Of a stretch of DNA of 5,188 bases, positions 1-5,188 are shown piece after piece. The stretch covers positions 76,911-82,098 of the forward strand of contig DKYT01000062.1 of NCBI GenBank assembly GCA_002492465.1. Direction: 5' to 3'. This DNA is from Lachnospiraceae bacterium UBA7093. GTDB lineage: Bacteria > Bacillota > Clostridia > Lachnospirales > Lachnospiraceae. Each line of letters begins with the position of its first letter. The first letter of the stretch is position 1. A program made the translations under genes and the position numbers. The notes under the pieces were generated by a model, which did no database searches, was not told where the DNA came from, and saw only the letters and a program-made list of their open reading frames with translations.

Positions 1-40
1 TAACGAACACCGTCGCGCTCCGCGAGCCGGCTTATCGTAA
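1..40. other. GC-rich stretch of unknown role at window edge
   Basis: This edge segment is clearly richer in G and C (especially 11-30) than the rest of the window. It contains a small perfect hairpin, TCGCG (13-17), loop CTC, CGCGA (21-25). On the plus strand one frame ends with TAA at 38-40, two bases before the next hairpin stem, so it could be the last 12 codons of a plus-strand gene entering from the left and converging on bglA. Nothing in these residues identifies a family, and the other frames do not help. It could equally be a piece of an intergenic repeat. I make no functional call. Confidence 0.25.
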
Positions 41-41
41 C

Positions 42-90
42 AAGAAGCGTTGCAGACAATTGACAATGGTTGTCTGTAACGCTTCTTTTA
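42..90. terminator. Rho-independent hairpin terminator at the 3' end of the bgl operon, possibly bidirectional
   Basis: Two 18-nt arms (42-59 and 70-87) pair almost perfectly around a 10-nt loop, starting 6 nt beyond the bglA stop codon. Read as minus-strand RNA the stem has one A.C mismatch and is followed by only a broken T tract (TTCTTGTTAC). Read as plus-strand RNA the same position is a G.U wobble and the stem runs into TTTT. The position fits the end of the bgl operon, but the sequence is better suited to stopping rightward transcription, so it probably serves both directions and hints at a convergent gene to the left. Confidence 0.8.
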
Positions 91-93
91 TGG

Positions 94-1503
94 TCAGGTG
101 TGTAGGGCGGCTCCATTGGTTTGAATGACGGAGCGGTACCAGTTAAAACTTTTCTTTTTGTAGCGTGCCAGAGTGCCGGAACCGTCCTCGTTGCGGTCTA
201 CATAGATAAAGCCGTATCGCTTTTTCAGCTGTGCGGTGGAGGCGCTGACCACGTCGATGCAGCCCCAGGCGGCATAGCCCATTACATCTACCCCTTCATC
301 CAGCGCCTCTTCCACTGCAAGAAGGTGGTTTTTCATGTATTCGATCCGGTAATCGTCCTCTACGGTAAATTCGCCCGCCTCATCCTGGCTTAGCGTATCT
401 ACAGCCCCCAAGCCGTTTTCCGCGATAAAGAGAGGTTTCTGGTAGCGGTCATAAAAATAATTCAGGGTGTAGCGAAGCCCCTGGGGATCGATCTGCCAGC
501 CCCATTCGCTTTCTTCCAAATAGGGATTCTTTACGCCGCTGGTCAGGTTTCCGGCGCCCTTGCTGTACTGGGAGCAGTCCGCGGCGGTACATTTACTCAT
601 ATAGTAGCTAAAGGAAATGTAATCTACCGTATGGTGAAGAAGTTCTTCGTCTCCCGGTTCCATTTTGACGGATATGCCCTTTGCCGCCCATTCCTTTTTC
701 ACATAGGAAGGATAATAGCCTCTCGCCTGCACATCACAGAAGAGCATCACCTTTCTGTCGGCTTTCTGCATGGCAATCATATCCTCCGGCTTTGGGGTCA
801 TGGGATAGCTTAAAGCCCCAAGCACCATACAGCCCATTTTGGCACCGGGGATCATTTCATGAAGGAGTTTGGTGGCAAGAGCGCTTGCCACGAATTCATG
901 ATGCGCCGCCTGGTATTTGTCCTCATCGGAAAGCTGTTCTTTAGGCGTCCAGATGCCCGCCCCCATCAGGGGAAAATGCCATAGGGCGTTGATTTCATTA
1001 AAGGTCATCCAGTATTTTACCTTATCCCGGTACCGGTCAAAGACCACCCGGCAGTATCGCTCAAAGAAACCGATCATACGGCGGTCCCGCCAGCCGTCAT
1101 AGGTTCTGGCAAGATGGAGCGGGGTTTCGTAGTGGGAGAGGGTGACCATAGGTTCAATGCCGTATGCTTTGCATGTGTCGAATACTTTATCATAGAATAA
1201 AAGTCCTTTTTCATTTGGCTCTTCCTCGTCTCCCAGGGGAAAGATTCTGCTCCAGGCAATGGACATGCGGAAGACTTTAAAGCCCATCTGGGCTATGAGG
1301 CGGATATCCTCCTCATAGCGATGGTAAAAATCAATGCCCACAAGCTTTAAATTTTCCGGCACAGGTTCTTCCGTGACAGGTCCCATAACGCCCTTTGGCA
1401 TAACATCCTGGATGGACAGCCCTTTGCCGTCCTCCAGGTATGCGCCTTCACATTGGTTGGCGGCAATGGCGCCGCCCCATAAAAAGTTTTCAGGAAAGCT
1501 CAT
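94..1503 (-). CDS. bglA: 6-phospho-beta-glucosidase, glycoside hydrolase family 1
   Basis: A cytoplasmic retaining glycosidase of 469 residues, normal for GH1. It hydrolyses the beta-glucoside 6-phosphates delivered by the PTS permease encoded just upstream, giving glucose-6-phosphate plus aglycone or glucose. The N-terminal GH1 signature FLWGGAIAANQCEGAY is at about 7-22. The acid/base Glu170 is in TFNEI and the nucleophile Glu362 is in IAENG. The phosphate-binding loop near the C-terminus has SAST (Ser420) and KKRYGF (Lys428, Tyr430). Ala421 follows Ser420 where 6-phospho-beta-galactosidases have Trp, which favours the glucosidase. The start is ATG at 1503; an in-frame GTG seven codons earlier overlaps the bglP stop but lacks its own ribosome site. 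The gene follows bglP by 20 nt and ends just before a hairpin. The exact aglycone preference cannot be read. Confidence 0.95.
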   Translation of the reverse strand: MSFPENFLWGGAIAANQCEGAYLEDGKGLSIQDVMPKGVMGPVTEEPVPENLKLVGIDFYHRYEEDIRLIAQMGFKVFRMSIAWSRIFPLGDEEEPNEKGLLFYDKVFDTCKAYGIEPMVTLSHYETPLHLARTYDGWRDRRMIGFFERYCRVVFDRYRDKVKYWMTFNEINALWHFPLMGAGIWTPKEQLSDEDKYQAAHHEFVASALATKLLHEMIPGAKMGCMVLGALSYPMTPKPEDMIAMQKADRKVMLFCDVQARGYYPSYVKKEWAAKGISVKMEPGDEELLHHTVDYISFSYYMSKCTAADCSQYSKGAGNLTSGVKNPYLEESEWGWQIDPQGLRYTLNYFYDRYQKPLFIAENGLGAVDTLSQDEAGEFTVEDDYRIEYMKNHLLAVEEALDEGVDVMGYAAWGCIDVVSASTAQLKKRYGFIYVDRNEDGSGTLARYKKKSFNWYRSVIQTNGAALHT

Positions 1504-1513
1504 AGATCTTACG

Positions 1514-1520
1514 CTCCTTT
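1514..1520 (-). promoter_or_regulatory. Ribosome-binding site of bglA
   Basis: AAAGGAG lies 10 nt before the ATG at 1503, in the short gap after the bglP stop. It supports the ATG over the upstream GTG at 1522-1524, because that GTG lies upstream of this site. The spacer is slightly long, and close coupling to bglP translation probably helps. Confidence 0.65.
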
Positions 1521-1523
1521 CCA

Positions 1524-3386
1524 CTATTTCAAAACGGTGATCAGATCCTTTCCGGCGTCCCCTTCCTGTTTGGCGAGAACATCCAGATAATCTGCGGTAT
1601 TGGTTATCAACACGGGAGTGGTTACGTCATAGCCGGCGCTTTGAATGCCGTCTATGTCAAAGGAGATTAAAAGGTCGCCTTTCTTTACATGTTCTCCTTG
1701 TTTTGCGTGGATCTGGAAGTATTTTCCTTTCAGTTCAACGGTGTTGATGCCGATATGAATCAGCAGTTCTACGCCGTCCTTGGTGACCATGCCCAGAGCA
1801 TGGCCGGTGTCAAAAACGGATACAAGATCGCCTTCAGCAGGGGCGTGGATTTCGCCCTTTGCAGGAACCACAGCGGCGCCTTTTCCCACGATCTCATTGG
1901 AGAATACCTCGTCCTTTACCTGGGACAAAGGAATGATGCTGCCCTCAACGGGGGAATCGATGGTAATTTTAATGCCCTGAGGTTTTGCAGGAGCAGCTTC
2001 CTTTTCCGGAAGGTCGGGGGCAGCCGCTTCTTCCTCTGCGGGATCGTCAAAGCCTATGATCAGGGTTGCAATTGCGGTTACCACCATAGAAATCACAATC
2101 GTAATGGCGGCGTTAATCACATTACTGAAGCTTTCTCCGCCAATGTAAACGGGCAGGGCGAAAATGCCTGCGGTGGTGGAGGAAAAGGTGTGAATGCCTG
2201 TGATGCCTGCATATAAGCCTGCTGCGCAGCCGCCGATCATGGATGCGTATAAAGGTTTTTTCAGTCGAAGGTTAACGCCGTAAAGGGCAGGTTCTGTAAT
2301 ACCCATCAGACCGGTTACGCCGGAGGAAAAACCCAGCTGCTTTAAATCCTTATTTTTGGATTTAGCGCCTACTACCAGAGCCGCAGTACCCTGTGCAATA
2401 TTGGATGCAAGCATACCGGGACCTAAAATTGTGCCGTAGCCCAAGGTTGCGTACTGGATCGTCTGAATGGGAGCGAAGCAGTAGTGCATACCGGTCATAA
2501 CGAAGAAGGGACAGAAGGTTCCCATCAATACGGGGATTACCCATCCGGCATAGTCGTTTAACCAGTTAAAGCCGATGGCGATGACCTGACCTACCAGATT
2601 GCCCAGAGGTCCCGCAACGGTAATGCCGATAATACCCGTTACAATAATGGTGATCATAGGGGCAAGGAATATTTTTACCGGTTTAGGGGATATCTTGTTT
2701 GCAAATTTTTCAATATAGGACTGTACCCATACGATCAACAGGATGGGCACAACGCTGCCGCCGTAGGAGATCATGGTAACCGGGATAAAACCGAAAAGAT
2801 GTACCGGATCTCCGGTGTTTAAGCCGGTAAAGCTGGAGTGGAGAAGCACTCCTGCAAGTACGGCGGAAACATAAGGGTTGCATTTGAAACGCTTTGCCGC
2901 TGAGAACGCAAGAATAAAGGGCATAAAGGAAAACAGCGCGTCGCCGAAAGCGTTAAAGATCTGATAGGTCTGGGAACCGGAGTCCACCAGCTTAAATGCC
3001 ACCAGCAGCGCAAGGAGCGCCTTGATCATACCGGAACCTGCAAGTGCCGGGATGATAGGCTGGAAAATCGCCGTCAGGGTGCCGAAAAATGCAGCGATAA
3101 TGCCCGTATTTTTTTCTCCTTCTGCAGCTGCGTTTTCTTCAAATTTGCCCAGCTTCTTAATTTCTTCGCAGACATTGCTCACGTCTGTTCCTATGACGAT
3201 CTGGAATTGCCCGTTTTTGGTGACAACGCCCTGAACGCCTTTTATCCTTTTAATTGCTTCCACATTTGCTTTTTTTGCATCATTCAGATTGAAGCGCAGG
3301 CGTGTCATACAGTTTGTAACGCTTGCCACATTTTTGTCGCCGCCCACAAGTTTGAGTATTTCTTCTGCTGTTTTTTTGTAGTCCAT
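1524..3386 (-). CDS. bglP: PTS beta-glucoside transporter, EIIBCA fusion
   Basis: An inner-membrane permease of 620 residues that takes up and phosphorylates beta-glucosides; it has the glucose-superfamily order B-C-A. The EIIB domain (about 1-85) carries the phosphorylated Cys26 in TNCMTRLRF. The EIIC domain (about 95-450) is a run of hydrophobic helices with TGMHYCFAPI (His301) and the conserved ITEPALYG loop at about 363-370. An Ala/Pro/Glu-rich linker (about 449-470) leads to a glucose-type EIIA (about 471-620) with the active His544 in LLIHIG and the supporting His529 in TGHALG. Phosphate is expected to pass from HPr to His544, then Cys26, then sugar. The start is ATG 3386, six nt after GGAGG; an open frame extends 23 codons upstream but overlaps the end of licT and its residues do not belong to the family. 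Through EIIB this protein also phosphorylates LicT PRD1 when no sugar is present (family knowledge). Adjacent licT and bglA favour beta-glucosides over sucrose or trehalose. Confidence 0.95.
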   Translation of the reverse strand: MDYKKTAEEILKLVGGDKNVASVTNCMTRLRFNLNDAKKANVEAIKRIKGVQGVVTKNGQFQIVIGTDVSNVCEEIKKLGKFEENAAAEGEKNTGIIAAFFGTLTAIFQPIIPALAGSGMIKALLALLVAFKLVDSGSQTYQIFNAFGDALFSFMPFILAFSAAKRFKCNPYVSAVLAGVLLHSSFTGLNTGDPVHLFGFIPVTMISYGGSVVPILLIVWVQSYIEKFANKISPKPVKIFLAPMITIIVTGIIGITVAGPLGNLVGQVIAIGFNWLNDYAGWVIPVLMGTFCPFFVMTGMHYCFAPIQTIQYATLGYGTILGPGMLASNIAQGTAALVVGAKSKNKDLKQLGFSSGVTGLMGITEPALYGVNLRLKKPLYASMIGGCAAGLYAGITGIHTFSSTTAGIFALPVYIGGESFSNVINAAITIVISMVVTAIATLIIGFDDPAEEEAAAPDLPEKEAAPAKPQGIKITIDSPVEGSIIPLSQVKDEVFSNEIVGKGAAVVPAKGEIHAPAEGDLVSVFDTGHALGMVTKDGVELLIHIGINTVELKGKYFQIHAKQGEHVKKGDLLISFDIDGIQSAGYDVTTPVLITNTADYLDVLAKQEGDAGKDLITVLK

Positions 3387-3392
3387 ACCATA

Positions 3393-3397
3393 CCTCC
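3393..3397 (-). promoter_or_regulatory. Ribosome-binding site of bglP
   Basis: GGAGG with a 6-nt spacer to the ATG at 3386, the strongest ribosome site in the window. It decides the start against the 23-codon-longer open frame. An ATG five nt before the chosen one is out of frame. Confidence 0.85.
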
Positions 3398-3423
3398 ATA
3401 TATGATTTATTTTGGAAAAGAAA

Positions 3424-3444
3424 TGCAGCTCCTGCAGTAAGCTG
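3424..3444 (-). other. Small intercistronic hairpin pair between licT and bglP
   Basis: Directly after the licT stop codon the minus-strand RNA can form either CAGCT/AGCTG (3440-3444 with 3426-3430, loop 9 nt) or TGCAG/CTGCA around GAG (3432-3436 with 3424-3428). The two share bases and exclude each other. A pyrimidine-rich CATTTCTTTT follows. It does not resemble a second RAT. It might be a weak attenuator or a processing site tuning licT against bglP, or chance. Confidence 0.3.
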
Positions 3445-4305
3445 TCACTCCTCATCTCCCACGGTTGTGATTCTGCGGATATAGACGGTCAGATAGATCA
3501 ATTCCTCTTCGGGAACGGCGATCTGATAGTCCTCCCATATCATTTTTGCTATGGTTTCCGCACTGCGATAGCTTTCTTGATATTGGGTCCGGATTAATTT
3601 ATGAAAATCCAGGTCGTTTCCGTCCAGCATGGTGTCTTTGAATAAACGCTGGGCAAAGAATTTCAAATGAGTGACAAAGCGTATATAATGGATAGACTCC
3701 TCGTCAAAGTTCATTTGATACCGGTAACGCACAATACTGATGATCTTATGGATCAGCTCCGTCATACGGACAGAATCGTTTAGATCCGAATAATTAAATT
3801 CCGCGTTTACAATGTGCATTGCAATGGAAGCGGCTTCGTCTTCGGGAAGCGCCGCCCCGGTTTTTTCACTGATCAGAGAAAGGGCGTGTCTGGCAATTTC
3901 AAACTCTCTGGGATAAAAATTTTTAATTTCCAGCAGCAGTACGTTTTTAAATTCCAGCCCCTGCTCCATGCGGGATACGGCAAAGGAAATATGGTCGATC
4001 AGGTGAAGAAGCAAAGCCTCGTCCAGCTCGCTGCCCAAAGCCGTCTGAGCGTTTTTTAAGATCTCGTCGGCTATTTCCATGTAGACCTCGGGGGTCTGCG
4101 CCAATAAGGCGTAGAGCTTTCCGGCAATATTTTTAGATTTCAGAAAATATTCTTTTTCCACCTGGGAAGCGTCCACCTCGTCGCCGGCTTTTGCCTTAAA
4201 GCCGATGCCTTTGCCCACCAGGATCCGTTCCTGGTTGCGCTCGTTTCTGGCACATACCACATTGTTGCTGACTGCATTTTTTATGATCCATCTTCTGGGA
4301 CTCAT
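3445..4305 (-). CDS. licT: BglG/LicT-family transcriptional antiterminator
   Basis: An RNA-binding antiterminator of 286 residues (family about 275-285) that controls this operon. An N-terminal CAT RNA-binding domain (about 1-60) shows the family pattern SNNVV and VGKGIGFKAKAGDEVD. PRD1 follows (about 70-170) with His105 in LIDH and His164 in AMHIVNAEF. PRD2 (about 175-286) has His213 in FVTHLKFF; the second PRD2 histidine position is Tyr275 in LTVYIRRI, an unusual change. By family knowledge, BglP phosphorylates PRD1 to inactivate the protein without sugar, while HPr phosphorylates PRD2 to activate it. The gene lies behind a RAT and terminator that it should itself control. I chose ATG 4305; a TTG at 4314 (three residues more) has better ribosome-site spacing. 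An open frame starting at 4380 begins inside the terminator and is rejected. The symbol bglG would be equally fair. Confidence 0.93.
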   Translation of the reverse strand: MSPRRWIIKNAVSNNVVCARNERNQERILVGKGIGFKAKAGDEVDASQVEKEYFLKSKNIAGKLYALLAQTPEVYMEIADEILKNAQTALGSELDEALLLHLIDHISFAVSRMEQGLEFKNVLLLEIKNFYPREFEIARHALSLISEKTGAALPEDEAASIAMHIVNAEFNYSDLNDSVRMTELIHKIISIVRYRYQMNFDEESIHYIRFVTHLKFFAQRLFKDTMLDGNDLDFHKLIRTQYQESYRSAETIAKMIWEDYQIAVPEEELIYLTVYIRRITTVGDEE

Positions 4306-4319
4306 ACGCTTCAACCATG

Positions 4320-4327
4320 TCCTTTCC
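4320..4327 (-). promoter_or_regulatory. Ribosome-binding site of licT
   Basis: GGAAAGGA is the only good purine-rich site before licT. It lies 14 nt from the ATG at 4305, which is long, but only 5 nt from an in-frame TTG at 4314 that would add Met-Lys-Arg to the protein. The site falls after the leader terminator, so licT is translated only from read-through transcripts. Confidence 0.55.
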
Positions 4328-4342
4328 GCCGTTTCAGGAAAT

Positions 4343-4394
4343 AAAAAAAGACCCCCATTACATGCATACAAAATAAACATGTAATTTCAAGTCT
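4343..4394 (-). terminator. Leader terminator controlled by LicT antitermination
   Basis: In the minus-strand leader RNA, AGAC (4391-4394) pairs with GTCT (4349-4352) and ATTACATG pairs with CATGTAAT in the upper stem, with two G.U pairs and a small internal loop between. Seven T residues (4343-4349) follow or end the stem. The AGACTT at its foot is shared with the RAT, so the two structures cannot coexist, which is the signature of BglG/LicT/SacY-type antitermination. Confidence 0.9.
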
Positions 4395-4418
4395 TGCCTA
4401 TCCAATAGTCACAAGCTT
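4389..4418 (-). promoter_or_regulatory. Ribonucleic antiterminator (RAT), binding site of LicT
   Basis: Read on the minus strand, the element starts AAGCTTGTGA, has an apical stem CTAT/ATAG with loop TGG, and ends GGCAAGACTT. The lower stems AAG/CTT and CTTG/CAAG are separated by a bulged A and an asymmetric internal loop, as in known BglG-family RATs, and TTGTGAC and GGCAAGAC match the conserved sides of the family's 29-30 nt target. It overlaps the terminator by 6 nt. LicT binding should stabilise this hairpin and allow read-through into licT-bglP-bglA. Confidence 0.9.
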
Positions 4419-4446
4419 GAAGGAGTCATTCGTTCAAATCTAAAAA

Positions 4447-4475
4447 ACCATATCACAGGAGCGTTAACATGTCAA
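4447..4475 (-). promoter_or_regulatory. Promoter of the licT-bglP-bglA operon
   Basis: A perfect -35 TTGACA (4470-4475) is separated by 17 bp from TATGGT (4447-4452), which is preceded by TG plus one base, an extended -10. The upstream sequence is AT-rich. The start of transcription would be near 4440, giving a leader of about 130 nt that begins some 20 nt before the RAT. This is a strong constitutive-looking housekeeping promoter, as expected when control happens by antitermination. Confidence 0.85.
4456..4469 (-). promoter_or_regulatory. Possible degenerate cre site (CcpA) inside the promoter spacer
   Basis: TGTTAACGCTCCTG has one half (TGTTAACG) close to the cre pattern TGWAARCG and the central CG at the right distance, but the other half fits poorly, with about three mismatches. 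Its place between -35 and -10 would suit repression by CcpA under good carbon supply. It may be chance. Confidence 0.3.
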
Positions 4476-4521
4476 CTCACAGAATGTAAATTTGTATATT
4501 TTATAAAAATGGTATGGGCTT

Positions 4522-4535
4522 AAATTGTGCAATTT
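4522..4535. promoter_or_regulatory. Perfect dyad, possible operator
   Basis: AAATTG-TG-CAATTT is a perfect inverted repeat with 6-bp arms, about 42-55 bp before the predicted start of the plus-strand transcript. This suits a DNA-binding dimer such as a response regulator. The arms are AT-rich, so chance is possible, and no regulator in the window obviously recognises it. Confidence 0.35.
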
Positions 4536-4545
4536 GCCATGGAAA

Positions 4546-4558
4546 ATTTGGGACAAAT
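4546..4558. promoter_or_regulatory. Second perfect dyad at the plus-strand promoter
   Basis: ATTTG-GGA-CAAAT has 5-bp arms and covers the -35 to spacer region of the plus-strand promoter. Its centre is about 23-24 bp from that of the dyad at 4522-4535, close to two helical turns. The half sites look alike (CAATTT and CAAAT). A protein here could block or replace the -35 contact. Confidence 0.35.
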
Positions 4559-4561
4559 ATA

Positions 4562-4570
4562 TGATATAAT
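4562..4570 (+). promoter_or_regulatory. Extended -10 promoter of the plus-strand membrane gene
   Basis: TGATATAAT combines a consensus -10 with the upstream TG of an extended -10 element. No good -35 is at the proper distance (GGAAAT at 4541-4547 region is poor), which extended -10 promoters tolerate. Transcription would start near 4577, about 28 nt before the ATG at 4605. Confidence 0.7.
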
Positions 4571-4604
4571 GTGCATAGTACTGATCCGGGGGTATAAAGG
4601 AAAG

Positions 4605-5188
4605 ATGATATTGCTGAGAGATTTATCGATTTTCTGGGGGATGTTTCATGTGGTATTCCTCTTCATCATGTTATTTCGGTCGCGGTTTGCCAAGAAAAAA
4701 ACGATTTTGGCGGCGGGGATCGGCATGGGGATTCTGATGGGATTGAATGGGGTGGGATTGCTGGTATACGGTATAGATGTCATAGCAAAGGCTTTTCTGT
4801 TTACCTGCTCCATACCCAGTTTTATCCTTTTTTATGTGATGAGCGCAGACAAAAGATTCCGGTTTTTGCTAACCTTTTGCCTGGCGGATACCACTTGTCT
4901 GTGGCTTATGGCAGTTACGAATCTTTTGGATTATTATTTTGGCGGCGGAGAGTATGTGCTGATGTTTATCAGCAGATTGATTTTATTTCCCCTTGTGGAA
5001 TATTTGGTGTGGCGGTATTTGAGAAAGCCCTATCTGGCATTGCAGAATGCGGTGAAAAAAGGATGGGGGGTTTTTGCAGGGATGACCATGCTGTACTATC
5101 TGCTGCTGGTAGTTACAGTGCAGTTTCCAACGAATATTGTGGAGCGCCCGGAGGATATGTTTCTGTTTATCCAAACCAAAATAAAATC
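4605..5188 (+). CDS. Multi-pass membrane protein, probable N-terminal sensor part of a GHKL/AgrC-type histidine kinase (partial, runs off the window)
   Basis: The frame is open from ATG 4605 to the window end, 194 residues without a stop. Six hydrophobic helices can be seen at about 8-24, 34-56, 61-78, 86-108, 117-137 and 153-173, joined by short basic or acidic loops (for example RSRFAKKK at 25-32 and RKPYLALQNAVKKGW near 140-154). No signal peptide, cofactor motif or transporter signature appears. From memory, the pattern, starting LLRDLSIFWGMFHVV and including a KKGW stretch before the sixth helix, resembles sensor regions of GHKL-domain kinases common in Lachnospiraceae; the kinase domain itself would lie to the right and is not seen. 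AAAGGA sits 4-5 nt before the ATG; a TTG two codons later is an alternative start. It diverges from the bgl operon and has its own promoter, so a functional link is not shown. It could be another polytopic protein. Confidence 0.6.
   Translation, partial: MILLRDLSIFWGMFHVVFLFIMLFRSRFAKKKTILAAGIGMGILMGLNGVGLLVYGIDVIAKAFLFTCSIPSFILFYVMSADKRFRFLLTFCLADTTCLWLMAVTNLLDYYFGGGEYVLMFISRLILFPLVEYLVWRYLRKPYLALQNAVKKGWGVFAGMTMLYYLLLVVTVQFPTNIVERPEDMFLFIQTKIK

Noticed and set aside
1689..2216. A 175-codon plus-strand open frame inside bglP
   Set aside because: It lies wholly antisense to the well-supported EIIBCA gene, has low-complexity Asn/Gly/Cys-rich translation, and no domain-like pattern; it is a shadow of bglP codon use.
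3387..3444. A second RAT between licT and bglP, as RAT-like elements flank bglG in E. coli
   Set aside because: The gap lacks the conserved TTGTGAC and GGCAAGAC sides and has no strong stem followed by a T run.
3387..3455. N-terminal extension of bglP by 23 residues
   Set aside because: It overlaps the end of licT, has no ribosome site, and precedes the canonical EIIB start; GGAGG six nt before ATG 3386 decides the shorter form.
4983..5174. A 63-codon minus-strand open frame opposite the membrane gene
   Set aside because: It is antisense to a long open frame with clear membrane helices and has no promoter or ribosome site of note.
1..5188. CRISPR array, tRNA or rRNA gene, insertion sequence, or attachment site
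   Set aside because: I saw no regularly spaced repeats, cloverleaf, transposase-like frame or flanking terminal repeats; nearly all of the window is covered by the four genes and one regulatory intergenic region.

Overview
The window carries a complete, compact aryl-beta-glucoside (arbutin, salicin, cellobiose type) PTS operon on the minus strand, with the 5' part of an unrelated-looking membrane protein gene diverging from it on the plus strand. The Bgl-type EIIBCA, the BglG/LicT antiterminator, a purine-rich ribosome-binding site before each operon gene, moderate base composition and above all the AgrC-like membrane N-terminus of the plus-strand gene suggest a gut Clostridia/Lachnospiraceae-like Firmicute. 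This placement is inference from style; no marker gene is present.

Reading along the minus strand from right to left: an extended -10 promoter (4447-4475), a ribonucleic antiterminator hairpin RAT (4389-4418) overlapping a Rho-independent terminator (4343-4394), the antiterminator gene licT/bglG (4305 to 3445), the beta-glucoside permease bglP (3386 to 1524), the 6-phospho-beta-glucosidase bglA (1503 to 94), and a hairpin terminator (42-90). The genes are tightly spaced (58 and 20 nt), so one transcript is expected. Positions 1-40 are GC-rich and hold nothing I can assign with confidence.

The genes form a closed loop. BglP imports and phosphorylates the beta-glucoside, and BglA splits the 6-phosphate into glucose-6-phosphate and the aglycone or glucose. 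LicT binds the RAT to prevent the leader terminator, but only when BglP is busy with sugar and so not phosphorylating LicT PRD1. Autoregulation follows because licT lies downstream of its own terminator. One conserved phosphorylatable histidine in the second PRD is tyrosine here, which may alter catabolite control.

The divergent intergenic stretch (4306-4604) also holds an extended -10 promoter for the plus-strand gene and two short perfect dyads just upstream of that promoter. The plus-strand gene (4605 to beyond the window end) encodes at least six membrane helices and resembles the sensor region of GHKL/AgrC-type histidine kinases; its catalytic part lies outside the window.

I do not see a wholly undescribed system here. 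The points of most value are the regulatory leader, the ambiguous licT start, the His-to-Tyr change, and the paired dyads.
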